Part shown: positions 22,353 through 31,639 of the stretch, piece after piece
How positions within the stretch are numbered: position 1 is the stretch's first letter
Layout: every line of letters begins with the position of its first letter
DNA from: Thermomicrobiales bacterium
GTDB lineage: Bacteria > Chloroflexota > Chloroflexia > Thermomicrobiales > CFX8
Direction: 5' to 3'
Length of the DNA stretch: 32,385 bases
NCBI GenBank assembly: GCA_023954495.1
Contig: JAMLIA010000032.1
Span: 1-32,385, forward strand
The notes under the pieces: model-generated
The model's database searches: none
The model's input: only the letters and a program-made list of their open reading frames with translations
What the model was told of the DNA's origin: nothing
Program-made: the position numbers and the translations under genes

Positions 22353-23150
22353 CTAGCTAATCGCGTCGCGACGGGCGAACAGCACCACGGCAGCGCCAAT
22401 GCAGACGACGCTGACGGCAAGCAGAATGGCGAGCCCGCCAAGCTGCAATGTGCCGTCGGCCAGAGCTGCTTGTGGCTTGTAGACGGAGAAGATCGAGTGG
22501 CGCAACCAGCTCACCGTGCTGCTCATGCTGGCGATGATCCAGGCGAGGTAGCAACCGATCGTCACGACAGCCGCCAGGGCAGCAGCGCGGCCCCGGTCAC
22601 TCATGAATGACGAAAACAGCACCGAATAGGCCAGCATCGTGACCAACAGAACAAGCATTGTTACAAATGCTGCCAGGTAGTGGGAGACTGCAAACGACTC
22701 ATCGACGAGGATCGCGCCGATCCAGATGGCCGCGATCGAGATAGCGACGATGACCGCAGCGACCACGATCAGCGCAGCGACCTTCCCCAGCAGCAACCGC
22801 GAGCGACGCTCCGGCACCGACAGCCAGAGATCGACCGTGCCGTCCGCGATCTCCTGAGCCACGACCGAGCTTCCGGCAGTGATCGCGAAGACGCCGACGA
22901 TGATCGGCCAGATGACGTTCAGCGCCTCAGCGCCCAGAAAGCCGGCCAGTGTCGAGATGTCGTCGATACCAAACGCCTTCTTCAGCGCCTCGGGGTAGAT
23001 CTCGATCAGCTGGTTAAGCTGTTGAGAATTGTTGCGGACAGTTGGGAATACCGAGACGATGACGAGGATGTACACCGCAGCGCCGACGCCGTAGCCGAGC
23101 GCTGACCAGCGCGACTCCTGTAACCAGCGGCGGAACATGACGGTATTCAT
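22353..23150 (-). CDS. ABC-2 type transporter permease
   Basis: 265 residues with six hydrophobic stretches, the first at about 20-36 and the last at about 240-258. The arrangement of a long loop after helix 1 (VRNNSQQLNQLIEIYPEALK) and then VVAQEIADGTVDLWLSVPER is typical of ABC-2 exporter permeases. The ATG at 23150 overlaps the ATPase stop by 4 bases, so the two are coupled and form one exporter. The substrate is unknown; lipids, drugs or surface polymers are usual. Confidence 0.88.
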   Translation of the reverse strand: MNTVMFRRWLQESRWSALGYGVGAAVYILVIVSVFPTVRNNSQQLNQLIEIYPEALKKAFGIDDISTLAGFLGAEALNVIWPIIVGVFAITAGSSVVAQEIADGTVDLWLSVPERRSRLLLGKVAALIVVAAVIVAISIAAIWIGAILVDESFAVSHYLAAFVTMLVLLVTMLAYSVLFSSFMSDRGRAAALAAVVTIGCYLAWIIASMSSTVSWLRHSIFSVYKPQAALADGTLQLGGLAILLAVSVVCIGAAVVLFARRDAIS

Positions 23151-24088
23151 CCGCGCGCCTCGCCCTCGTCATTCCCGGCCAGAGCCGCCGCAGTTTGGTC
23201 GCTGTCGTAGTAGCGCAGGAAGACACTCTCCAGGTCGGGCGGACCGTAGACCAGATCCTCGATCGGCAGCGCGCTGAGCGCGCCCAGCAGCTCGCGCGGA
23301 TTGCCGCTCACCGCCAGATCGACGTGCAGACCGTCGGCATGCGTCGTCAGAACGCGCACGCCGGGCAGGTTGTCGAACACTGCCGCATCGACCGGCTGCT
23401 GTAGCAGCACCTCCATGTGGCGCTCTCGTGTCTCACGCAAACGGTCGACATCCTGGATCGTCACAATCCGTCCCTCGCGGATGATCGCGATGCGATGGGC
23501 AACGCGTTCGACCTCATTCAGCATGTGGCTGGAGAGGAACAGTGTCTTCCCGCGCCGCTGCTCATCACGCAGCGCCTCGATCAACGCAACCTGCATGAGA
23601 GGGTCCAGGCCGCTGCTCGGCTCATCAAGGATCAGGACCGGCGCATCGTGCATCAGCGCCTGGATGATCGCCAGCTTCTGGCGGTTGCCTTTCGACAGAT
23701 GCCGGATACGCGCGTTGACATCCAGCTCGAACCGCTCGACAAGCTCCGCTCGTCGCGGTACGTGCCCACCACGGAAGCTGGCGAAGAAGTCCAGGAACTC
23801 CGAGCCGGTCATGCGCTCATAGAGGTGAATCTCGCCGGGCAGGAAACCGATCTTCGCCTTGACCTCAGGCGCTTGTGACCAGCAATCCAGACCGAAGACG
23901 CGTGCCCGACCCGCCCCCGGACGCAGCATGCCCATCAGAAGACGGATCGTCGTCGTCTTGCCTGCGCCGTTGGGACCGAGGAAGCCGAAGATCTCGCCGG
24001 GTTGAACGCTGAAGTCGAGGTCGATAACACCGCGTCGCTTGCCGTAGGAGCGAGTGAGGTGGGTTACTACGATCGGCGCTTCCTCCAC
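23147..24088 (-). CDS. ABC transporter ATP-binding protein
   Basis: 313 residues. Walker A is GPNGAGKTT (38-46), signature LSKGNRQKL (131-139), Walker B VLILDEPSSGLDP (151-163) and the switch His in SSHMLNEVE (H188). IGFLPGEIHLYERMTG covers the Q-loop region, where the usual Gln is not obvious. The extra 90 or so residues after the core (VTIQDVDRLRETRERHMEVL onward) are the C-terminal domain common to DrrA/CcmA-like exporters. It energises the permease encoded next. It lies 31 bases after the P-type ATPase gene, so all three may share a transcript. Confidence 0.93.
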   Translation of the reverse strand: MEEAPIVVTHLTRSYGKRRGVIDLDFSVQPGEIFGFLGPNGAGKTTTIRLLMGMLRPGAGRARVFGLDCWSQAPEVKAKIGFLPGEIHLYERMTGSEFLDFFASFRGGHVPRRAELVERFELDVNARIRHLSKGNRQKLAIIQALMHDAPVLILDEPSSGLDPLMQVALIEALRDEQRRGKTLFLSSHMLNEVERVAHRIAIIREGRIVTIQDVDRLRETRERHMEVLLQQPVDAAVFDNLPGVRVLTTHADGLHVDLAVSGNPRELLGALSALPIEDLVYGPPDLESVFLRYYDSDQTAAALAGNDEGEARG

Positions 24089-24119
24089 TCAACTCCTCCT
24101 TGTCCAGAGAACCTCTGCC

Positions 24120-26633
24120 TCAGTCAGAAGCCGCCTCAACCGCCGGGTCGTGCTTGCGGAATCGTCTGAACCAGACGCGCATTGCACCCCACCGCAAGCG
24201 GATTGCTGCGACGAGCCGCTGCAGCAATTGCAGCCGCCAGAATAGTCGCAACATCGACGCCCAGCCAACGACAACGAATCCGATGATGAGGTAGCTGGAA
24301 AGCGACAAGCCAGTGATCTCGTAGAAGTCGCGTGCCGGGGCGATGTTCATTCCCGCCACGAACAACACCAGCAATGCAGCGGCCATCAATGTCGGTCGCC
24401 AGTCGCCGGTCAGCTCGTCGCCTCCGACCCAGGCATCGGTCGGCGGCGAGAGGAACGGCAGCAGCATCAGACCGCAGACGATCGAGACAATCGTGATCGC
24501 CGTGCGCGCCTCTTCCAGCGTGCCGCCAATCGAGAGCACAGCGGCATAGATCGCCAGCCCGGCGACGGCAATACTGGCGGCCGCCGGCACGACGAAGTAG
24601 CCGGCCGAAGGGATCAGGCGGCGCGGCGTCGCACCGGGCCGCGCCCACAGCGCCAGGAAGAGCACCGGCACACCGACTGTCACCATCGCAACCAGGCCGC
24701 TTTGCTTCGGTGTCGTCGGAAACTCCAGCCCCAGCCGCGTACTGCCGAAGATCATCAGCGATGTGTAGAGCGCTCGCACCAGGAACAGCCGAATGATGTC
24801 CTGCATACCCTTAAGGATTCGCTGGCCCTCGCGGAATGCCTCCGGCAGCGCGGCGAACGAATCCTCCAGCAACACGACATCGGCGACGCTACGCGCGACC
24901 TGACTGCCGCTCCGGACGGAGATGGCCAGGTTCGCCTGCTTCAGCGCCAGCACATCGTTGACGCCGTCGCCGATCATCGCGACGTAGTGGCCGCGCTTCC
25001 GCAGCTCGCGGACAATCCGCTGCTTCTGCTCCGGCGCGATCCGCCCGAATACGGTCGCGCGCTCGACCAGCTCGCCGAGGTCGGCGTCGGACACTGTATC
25101 CAGCTCCATGCCGGAGACGAGCGCGAGATCGCCCGGCATACCTGCCTGCTTCGCCAGGGCCGCCACCGTGTCGGGGTTGTCGCCGGAGATGATCTTCAGC
25201 GCGATGCCCTCTTCGGCAAAGCGCGCGATCGTGTCAGCCGCCTCCGGTCGCAGCTCGTCGCTGATACAGATCAGTCCGGCCGCTGTCAGACACTCCGGCA
25301 GCACCTGCCGATCGCTGCCTCGGGCCAGCTCGCTATCATCACCGGCGCGCGCGAAGAGAAGCACCCGATAGCCCTGATCGGCCCACTCATCTACCCGCGC
25401 CGCGATGTCGGCACCATTGTCGAGCGCCGGCAACAGCATCTCCGGCGCGCCCAGCACCCAGGCACCGTCATCGAACGCGACCGCGCTCCACTTCGTCTTC
25501 GAGGAGAACGGCACCTCGACCTGCACCGCACGTCCGGCGCTCGGGCAGGCGGTCTGGATCGCGGTACTTGTGCGGTTGCCGGACGAGGCACTGGCGGCGA
25601 AGTCACCCAGCGCAGTCCGTAGTTCGGCGTCGTCCATGCCGATCGGCACCAGCTCACGAACCTGCAGCTCGTTCGTCGTCAGCGTGCCGGTCTTATCGAG
25701 GCAGAGCACTCCCACCTGGCTCGTCGATTCGACCGCGTTCATGCGCTGAATCAGCGCGCCCTTGCCGGACATCCGCACAGCGGCCATCGCGTAGGTGACC
25801 GTCACCATGAAGATCAACCCCTGCGGAACGAGCGCGACGATGACCGCCGCCGCGCGGACGGATTCGGTCATCGGCACATCGGTGTAGATATGGCGGAACG
25901 TGTCGGCGACCTGCACGCCGAGCAGCAGCATCAGCACCAACATCACCCGCACGGCCAGCGTCACTTCGTGCTGCAACGGCGTCTTGACCGTGCGGTAGGC
26001 GCGCGCCTGCTCGGTGATCGCGTGGGCCATGCTGTTCGCGCCGACCTTCTCGGCGCGGTAAACGCCGCTGCCGGTCATGCAGAAGCTGCCGGAGTAGACC
26101 GGGTCGCCGATCTTCTTCGGCACGAGGTCGGATTCGCCAGTCAGCAACGACTCGTCGACGTGCATGGCGGTCGAGCGCAGGACGGAGCCATCGACCAGCA
26201 CCTGATCGCCCTGGCCGAGTACCAGCAGGTCGTCGACAACGATGTCGCCGGGCTCGATCTCCTGCTGCTCGCCATTGCGCAGCACCGTCGCGACCGGCCT
26301 CGTCAGCAGCGCGATCTGGTCCAGCTTTTGCTTCGCCCGCGCCTCCTGAATGGTGCCAATCACCACGTTGGCAACGACGAGAATCGCTGTCATGAAGGCG
26401 TCGCCATACAGGCCGAGCGCCAGCAGGAAGCCGACGATGACGTAGAGCAGGACGTTGACGAAGGTGATCGCATTCTCGAAGAGGATGCGTCGATAGGAAC
26501 GGCTGGACTGCGACTCGACGGTGTTGACCTCGCCGCGGGTGCGGCGCGCCTCAACCTCGGCATCGGTCAGCCCAACGAGGTGTTGTCTGGTATCGAGATC
26601 AGCCGAGGCGGCCGGGACTGACTGTAAAGCCAA
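24120..26633 (-). CDS. P-type cation-transporting ATPase (CtpE-like)
   Basis: 837 residues from TTG 26633 with GGAGGGTG 5 bases upstream. The phosphorylated Asp is D313 in VLCLDKTGTLT, the dephosphorylation loop LTGESD is at 164-169, the nucleotide-binding Lys is in SGKGALIQR near 291, and MIGDGVNDVLALKQA (553-567) is the hinge. There are four helices before the catalytic domain and about six after. Helix 4 reads VIVALVPQGLIFMVTVTYAM; the PQGL form, the absence of N-terminal metal-binding domains and the overall length point to the CtpE-like branch, linked to calcium uptake in mycobacteria. Ion specificity here is inferred. The C-terminus ends in a basic cytoplasmic tail. Confidence 0.9.
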   Translation of the reverse strand: MALQSVPAASADLDTRQHLVGLTDAEVEARRTRGEVNTVESQSSRSYRRILFENAITFVNVLLYVIVGFLLALGLYGDAFMTAILVVANVVIGTIQEARAKQKLDQIALLTRPVATVLRNGEQQEIEPGDIVVDDLLVLGQGDQVLVDGSVLRSTAMHVDESLLTGESDLVPKKIGDPVYSGSFCMTGSGVYRAEKVGANSMAHAITEQARAYRTVKTPLQHEVTLAVRVMLVLMLLLGVQVADTFRHIYTDVPMTESVRAAAVIVALVPQGLIFMVTVTYAMAAVRMSGKGALIQRMNAVESTSQVGVLCLDKTGTLTTNELQVRELVPIGMDDAELRTALGDFAASASSGNRTSTAIQTACPSAGRAVQVEVPFSSKTKWSAVAFDDGAWVLGAPEMLLPALDNGADIAARVDEWADQGYRVLLFARAGDDSELARGSDRQVLPECLTAAGLICISDELRPEAADTIARFAEEGIALKIISGDNPDTVAALAKQAGMPGDLALVSGMELDTVSDADLGELVERATVFGRIAPEQKQRIVRELRKRGHYVAMIGDGVNDVLALKQANLAISVRSGSQVARSVADVVLLEDSFAALPEAFREGQRILKGMQDIIRLFLVRALYTSLMIFGSTRLGLEFPTTPKQSGLVAMVTVGVPVLFLALWARPGATPRRLIPSAGYFVVPAAASIAVAGLAIYAAVLSIGGTLEEARTAITIVSIVCGLMLLPFLSPPTDAWVGGDELTGDWRPTLMAAALLVLFVAGMNIAPARDFYEITGLSLSSYLIIGFVVVGWASMLRLFWRLQLLQRLVAAIRLRWGAMRVWFRRFRKHDPAVEAASD

Positions 26634-26727
26634 GATTCACCCTCCGGCGCAAGCCGTTTACGCCTCAAGTGTAGCGTGCTGGTGCTGCTACAACAGGCAA
26701 ACTGCTTAACGTTTCGTGGGAATCCGC

Positions 26728-29022
26728 TCAGTGGTCGAGGATTGCGACCAGCGCTGGGAGTGATTCTTCCTCGGCAGCCTCTGCACCATTGAGGTACGCC
26801 GACCCGGCAGCAGCATCACTGAGCGTGCGGCGGGCTGTCGCCAGCACATCGTCGTGCAGTACCCGCAAGTGGGCAGGTCGTGGGCAGTCAAAACGCGCTC
26901 GTAGTGCGTCGGCAGCGCCAGCCATGCGGACACACGTCGCGGGCTGCGCGACACTGAGCGCGCGCGCCAAACCATCCAGCGCGTCAACGAAGGAGCGCGG
27001 GTCGGCGAGGTCGGCAGACAGCGCCAGGCTCTTGCGCTGCAATGATTTGGCCTGCGCGATGTCGTCCTGCGCCAGCACCACATCGCCCAACCGCGTCGTC
27101 GCCAGCGCCACGCCCCAACTGTGGCCGATCGCCTGAAAGCCGCGCAGCCCTTCCGTGACGTGCGTAACCGCTCCGTCCAGCTCGCCGCTCGCAAGCAGCA
27201 CCTCGCCGATGCTCGTCTGGATGAATGCAATCCCGTAGGGATCATTGATGTCGGTAGCCAGCACCAGCGCGTCCTGATAACAGCGCAGCGCGGCGTCGTG
27301 GTCGCCACGCTCGGCGAGGACGATACCGATGTTGTGGAGCGCTGCGACGATACCCGGACGATCGTTATGCTCGCGGCGGATCGTCAGGCACGCCCGGTAG
27401 AGTGCTTCAGCCCTGGCGGCGTCACCCTGCACGCGAGCGAGATTGGCCGTCACGTGCATCAGCATCGCCAGACGCAGGGGCGGAACGGCCCCTGGATCGG
27501 CCGCACCTGCCAGCACCAGAATCTGTTCAAGCCAGCGCCGTCCCTCGCTGAGCCGGCCACGCCCGGCCCAGTAGCGCCAGAGCACCGCCGCAAAGCGCGT
27601 GGCAATATCGGCGGCGCGCTGATCTAGCGCGCGGCGCACCGCAACCTGCAAGTTAGCGTTCTCGCGGCTGAGCTTCGCCAGCCAGATTGATTCGTCCGGA
27701 CCGACCAGATGCGGCTGGGCCGCTTCGACAAACTCCAGGCACCACGCCAAATGCCGATCGCGAACGGCAACCTCGTCGCCGCTGGTGGCCAACTGCTCGA
27801 CGGCATATTCACGAACCGTCTCCAGCAGCACGTAGCGCGCGGGATCGGCATCGGTGAGTCTGGCCAGCAGGCCCGCATCAACCAGCGCGGCAAGGCTCGA
27901 TAGCACATCCGGTGCGGCAACAACCGCCTCAGCGGCTGCGATGATGAAGCCGCCCTCCATGACCGCAAGGCTGCGGAGTGTGCGCTGCACTTCAGGATCA
28001 ATCAGGTCATAGCTCCAGTCGATCGTCGCCCGGAGCGTCTGCTGGCGTTCTGGCAGGTCACGCGGTCCGCCGGTCAGCAGCGGCAGCGCCGGATCCAGCC
28101 GTCGCAGCAGGTCGCTCGGCGGCAGCAGCCGGATCCAGGCAGCAGCCAGCTCAATCGCCAGCGGCAGCCCATCGACCCGCCGACAGATCGCCGCGACATC
28201 CGGCAGGTTTGCCGCAGTCAGCGCGAACGCCGGATCGTGCGCACGGGCGCGGTCCGCAAACAGCAGCACGCCGGCCGACAGCACCTGTCCCGGCTGCACC
28301 GCTCGATCGACAGGCAGCGGCAGAACCGGGTAGCGCCGTTCGGCGCTGATACCCAGCGGTCGGCGACTGGTCGCCAGCATCGTCAGTCGCGGCAACGTCG
28401 CCAGCAACTCGCCGATGTATGGAGCGATGCCATCGAGATGCTCGCAGTTGTCCAGCACCAGCAGCACATCTCGCGCGGGCTGTGGGACCTGTGCCGCCCC
28501 GCCCGCACCCAGCAGCCGAACGCCCAACGCCAGCGACATGGCTTCGATGGCGTTCGCCGCATCACGAATCGCAGCGAGCGCGACAAAGGCGACATCATCG
28601 AACACATCTGCGACTTGCCGGGCGGCTTCGATAGCCAGGCGCGTCTTGCCGACGCCGCCTGCGCCCGTCAGGGTCAGCAATCGAACATTCGACTCTCGCA
28701 GCAGCCGACCAATCTCGTCGATCTCCAGCGCACGCCCGATGAAGCTGGTTGTGGGGGTCGGCAGCGTGGCCGTGACATCGGTGCCACCAGGTGGCTGCGC
28801 ACGGGCGGCCTGTTGCAGTGCCACGCGCTCATCATCGGTAAGCTGCAATGCCGCGACGAGACGCCGCACTGTATCGCGCCGCGGCAACCGGCGCGCGCCG
28901 CGCTCAAGCAGGCCGATCGCGTCCACGCTCAAACCGCTGCGCTCGGCCAGCTCCTCCTGGGTCAACCCGGCCGCACTGCGGTGTGCACGCAGAAGCTCGC
29001 CAAACGGTCTGCTCGTATCCAT
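26728..29022 (-). CDS. STAND regulator: XRE helix-turn-helix, NB-ARC ATPase, TPR
   Basis: 764 residues from ATG 29022 (AAGGGG upstream; the open frame extends 25 codons further without a ribosome site). Residues 7-62 are an XRE helix-turn-helix (LTQEELAERSGLSVDAIGLL). The ATPase follows, with Walker A TGAGGVGKTR (119-128), Walker B RDVLLVLDNCEHL (184-196), and TSRRPL and GLPLAIELAAAWIRLL as NB-ARC marks. From about 480 helical repeats of the TPR type (VAALHNIGIVLAERGDHDAA) form the sensor arm. Such proteins switch with ATP on binding a ligand and then control transcription. Chloroflexota carry many. The gene is divergent from the SnoaL-like gene, a likely target. Confidence 0.9.
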   Translation of the reverse strand: MDTSRPFGELLRAHRSAAGLTQEELAERSGLSVDAIGLLERGARRLPRRDTVRRLVAALQLTDDERVALQQAARAQPPGGTDVTATLPTPTTSFIGRALEIDEIGRLLRESNVRLLTLTGAGGVGKTRLAIEAARQVADVFDDVAFVALAAIRDAANAIEAMSLALGVRLLGAGGAAQVPQPARDVLLVLDNCEHLDGIAPYIGELLATLPRLTMLATSRRPLGISAERRYPVLPLPVDRAVQPGQVLSAGVLLFADRARAHDPAFALTAANLPDVAAICRRVDGLPLAIELAAAWIRLLPPSDLLRRLDPALPLLTGGPRDLPERQQTLRATIDWSYDLIDPEVQRTLRSLAVMEGGFIIAAAEAVVAAPDVLSSLAALVDAGLLARLTDADPARYVLLETVREYAVEQLATSGDEVAVRDRHLAWCLEFVEAAQPHLVGPDESIWLAKLSRENANLQVAVRRALDQRAADIATRFAAVLWRYWAGRGRLSEGRRWLEQILVLAGAADPGAVPPLRLAMLMHVTANLARVQGDAARAEALYRACLTIRREHNDRPGIVAALHNIGIVLAERGDHDAALRCYQDALVLATDINDPYGIAFIQTSIGEVLLASGELDGAVTHVTEGLRGFQAIGHSWGVALATTRLGDVVLAQDDIAQAKSLQRKSLALSADLADPRSFVDALDGLARALSVAQPATCVRMAGAADALRARFDCPRPAHLRVLHDDVLATARRTLSDAAAGSAYLNGAEAAEEESLPALVAILDH

Positions 29023-29074
29023 CGATCCCCTTCCGATCTGCCGCGTTGTCAGTGTCGTTGTCAGGGCGCTGTCA

Positions 29075-29119
29075 CTGGCTCGCGACGAGCGAATCAAACA
29101 CTATCGTCTCACGAGCCAG
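29075..29119. promoter_or_regulatory. 8-bp inverted repeat between divergent genes
   Basis: CTGGCTCG (29075-29082) is complementary to CGAGCCAG (29112-29119), with GCTCG-CGA-CGAGC (29078-29090) overlapping the left arm. It lies in the 124-base gap between the STAND regulator and the SnoaL-like gene, where a regulator would bind. CACTAT at 29099-29104 could be a plus-strand -10 box, but no good -35 partner was found. Confidence 0.4.
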
Positions 29120-29146
29120 GCAATAGTCACCGAAAGGATCGCCACA

Positions 29147-29566
29147 ATGACCGCCGAGCAGATGATGGACACGTTCCGGGTTGTGATCGAGGAAGGCTTC
29201 AGCAAGGGCAATGTCGCGGCGCTCAACGATTGCTTCGGTCCGACCTGGGCTGAGCACCAGTTCGATCTTCCATCAACCCTGGAAGCGTTCAAGAACACGA
29301 TCCTCTGGCTGCGCGCGACGATGGCCGACCTAACGCTCACCATCGAGGACATGACCGTCGATGGCGACATGCTCTGGGCACGGATGACAGCACGCGGCAC
29401 GAACGTCGGCGAATTCATGGGTCGCGCGCCGACCAACAAGTCGTTCGCAATGACTGTCTTCGACGCCTGCCGCTTCGAGGACGGCAAGATCGTCGAGCAC
29501 TGGGGTGTGCCCGACCGCTTTCATATGCTGATCCAGCTCGGCCTGCTCCCCGGCCCATCGGCCTGA
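29147..29566 (+). CDS. SnoaL-like (ester cyclase/polyketide cyclase fold) protein
   Basis: 139 residues from ATG 29147 with GAAAGGA 8 bases upstream. It has the alpha+beta cone fold pattern: helix MDTFRVVIEEGFSKGNVAAL, LNDCFGPTWAEHQFD, then TIEDMTVDGDMLWARMTARG and near the end VFDACRFEDGKIVEHWGVPD. The last segment, with Trp-Gly-x-Pro-Asp, is typical of SnoaL-type ester cyclases. The reaction cannot be predicted. It is divergently placed next to the STAND regulator. Confidence 0.85.
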   Translation: MTAEQMMDTFRVVIEEGFSKGNVAALNDCFGPTWAEHQFDLPSTLEAFKNTILWLRATMADLTLTIEDMTVDGDMLWARMTARGTNVGEFMGRAPTNKSFAMTVFDACRFEDGKIVEHWGVPDRFHMLIQLGLLPGPSA

Positions 29567-29587
29567 TCCAGCGGATCGCTCCACCGA

Positions 29588-29702
29588 GCGTCGCCCTCAG
29601 CCCGGCGGCTGCGCCCGCCAACCATCTCTGCCTCCACGTCGCTGCCAAACTGCCAAGGGGCTCAATCTATCTGGACCGCAGCCGTCGGGCTGAGGGTGAC
29701 GC
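29588..29702. repeat. Long inverted repeat, second family
   Basis: A 26-base arm at 29588-29613, beginning GCGTCGCCCTCAGCCC, matches the reverse complement of 29677-29702 at 24 of 26 positions, with 63 bases between. It starts 22 bases after the SnoaL stop and ends one base before the next palindrome. It differs in sequence from the GIY-YIG-associated family. Confidence 0.65.
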
Positions 29703-29703
29703 C

Positions 29704-29888
29704 AATGTCAAGTTGTGCGATCGGCAGCCAGCCACTTCTTCTGCCATTTCGAGCTCTCACGCGAGAAATCTCCCCCGCGTTGAACTGAGTCAAACGGGTG
29801 GGAGATCTTTCGGTTGCGACCTCAAGATGACAGGGCAAGGGGTTTGCTGCCGATCAGGCAACTTGACATTGACAACGCATTCAGACTG
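29704..29888. repeat. Gene-less palindromic copy of the dispersed repeat
   Basis: The arms AATGTCAAGTTG-TGC-GATCGGCAG (29704-29727) and its counterpart at 29847-29870 match except for three central bases. Inside lie CCATTTCGAGCTC and GCGAGAAATCTCCC on the left, and GGGTGGGAGATC and AAGATGACAGGGCA on the right. Outside the right arm, 29871-29886 carries the reverse complement of TCTGAATGCGTTGT, the outer end of copy C. It has no room for a gene (about 167 bp between arm ends). The stretch up to the SDR at 30017 holds nothing else I can support. Confidence 0.7.
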
Positions 29889-30016
29889 ACAGAGGGCGGG
29901 AGTGCCTGTCGATCGGGCAATGCGCAGGAGACATGACACCTGAAACCAACCACTGCACTCCGAGCCACCTGCTATCGTGCTTCCATGCAGCGAACATGAT
30001 GAAGGGGAGGCAGGCG

Positions 30017-30775
30017 ATGGCACGGTTAGATGGCAAGGTCGCGATCATCACCGGTGGGGCGTCGGGAATCGGCGCGGCGAGCGCGCGGTTGTTCGCCGCC
30101 GAGGGCGCGAGCGTCGGCATCATCGACCTGCAAGCAGATGAGATCGACCAGACCGTGGGTGAGGTTCAGGCCGCCGGAGGCACGGCGTTCGGTCAGGCCG
30201 CTGATGTCTCGCGCTCGGACGAGGTGCAGCAGGCAATCGACGCCATCGCCGACCGCTTTGGTCGCGTTGATGTCCTGTTCGCCAATGCCGGTGTCTCTGG
30301 TCACGGCACCGTCGTCGACATCCCCGAGGACGAATTCCGGCGCACAATCGAGGTCAACCTGTTCGGTGGGTTTCACTGCGCCCGCCACGCCATCCCGCAC
30401 ATGACCAGCGGCGGCTCGATCATCTTCACCGCGTCGGAGCTGGCCCTCGTCGGCTCGCGCCGCAACGCCGCCTACACCGCCTCGAAAGCCGGCCTGATCG
30501 GCATGGCTCGTTCGATGGCGCTCGACCATGCGCCAGACGGTATCCGCGTCAACGTCCTCTGCCCCGGCCCAATCGACACGCCGATGCTGCAGCGCTCGAT
30601 CGTCGGGCACGCGGACAGCGCTGCCTACGCACAAATGATCGTCGACGAGACACCACTGCATCGCATCGGGCGACCGGACGAAATCGCCCGCGTCGCCCTC
30701 TTCCTGGCGTCCGACGACTCGTCCTACATGACCGGCAGCACCGTCGTCGCCGACGGTGGCGCGACCGCGCAGTAG
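30017..30775 (+). CDS. Short-chain dehydrogenase/reductase (SDR)
   Basis: 252 residues from ATG 30017 with GGGGAGG 6 bases upstream. Cofactor loop TGGASGIG (12-19), NAG (90-92) and the catalytic set S140, Y153, K157 (YTASKAG) are all present. VNVLCPGPIDTPM and the C-terminal SSYMTGSTVVADGGATA are typical of classical SDRs. Asp38 after the second strand (IIDLQAD) favours NAD over NADP. It would oxidise an alcohol or reduce a ketone; the substrate is unknown. The hydrolase gene follows 26 bases later. Confidence 0.93.
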   Translation: MARLDGKVAIITGGASGIGAASARLFAAEGASVGIIDLQADEIDQTVGEVQAAGGTAFGQAADVSRSDEVQQAIDAIADRFGRVDVLFANAGVSGHGTVVDIPEDEFRRTIEVNLFGGFHCARHAIPHMTSGGSIIFTASELALVGSRRNAAYTASKAGLIGMARSMALDHAPDGIRVNVLCPGPIDTPMLQRSIVGHADSAAYAQMIVDETPLHRIGRPDEIARVALFLASDDSSYMTGSTVVADGGATAQ

Positions 30776-30801
30776 CCACGTCCATCAACCGGAGGCGCGT
30801 C

Positions 30802-31639
30802 ATGAACCCAACGATTCGCAGCATTGGACGCATCAACATCGGTGACGCTGAGCTGGCCTGCGAGGTCAGCGGCAGCGGCCCGGTGGTCGTACTGATTCAC
30901 GCCGGCATCGCCGACATGCACATGTGGGATCTGCAGGTGTCAGCGCTCGCGACACGCTTCCGGGTCGTGCGCTACGACCCTGCGCGGCTTCGGCGGGTCA
31001 TCAGGCGGCACCGGTGACTTCGCGCATCACGAGGACCTGGCCGACCTGATTGCTGCGCTCAATCTCGGGCCTGTCCGGCTGGTCGGCTGCTCGTTCGGCG
31101 GTCGGGTGGCGATCGATGCGGCGCTCGCCTACCCGGCACTGATCGAGCGGCTGGCGCTGATCAACCCGGCGCTGGGTGGCTATCCGTGGCCGGAAGATCT
31201 GGATGCGTCCGAGGAGGCGATTGAGGCGGCGCTGGAGGCCGGCGACATTGACGCCGCCGCCGAAGTCGATCTGCGGGTCTGGGTTGATGGCCCCAGCCGC
31301 CAACCCGACGAGGTGGATGCGGATGTCCGCGAACGCGCTCGAGTCATGGCCCGGCAGGTCTACGACGCTGGCGAACCCGCCGGCGCGATGGTCGCACTCA
31401 CCCCGCCCGCAATCGAGCGCCTTGGCGAGATTCGCGTGCCGACGCTCGTCATCTCCGGCGCGCTCGATCAGCCGATGATGCGCGACATCGCCACACTCAT
31501 CGGCGAATGCGTTGCTGGCAGCCGGGTTGTCTCATTGCCCGATGTCGCCCATCTGGCGAACATGGAAGCGCCGGACGCCGTCAACAACCTGCTGCTCGAA
31601 TTCTTCACCGAACAGGACGCTGCGCATGAGCACCGTTGA
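30802..31639 (+). pseudogene. Alpha/beta hydrolase, interrupted by a one-base insertion
   Basis: The first 60 or so codons (VSGSGPVVVLIHAGIADMHM, the oxyanion region, to FRVVRYD) are in one frame, which stops at 31015-31017. From the C-run at 30978-30980 the next frame reads LRGFGGSSGGTGDF and on through VRLVGCSFGGRVAIDAA (nucleophile Ser), VISGALDQP (Asp) and LPDVAHLANMEAP (His). Removing one C from CCC restores a full protein of about 278 residues with the complete triad. Either a recent inactivating insertion or a sequencing slip in the C-run. The 3' end overlaps the next gene by 14 bases. Confidence 0.85.
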
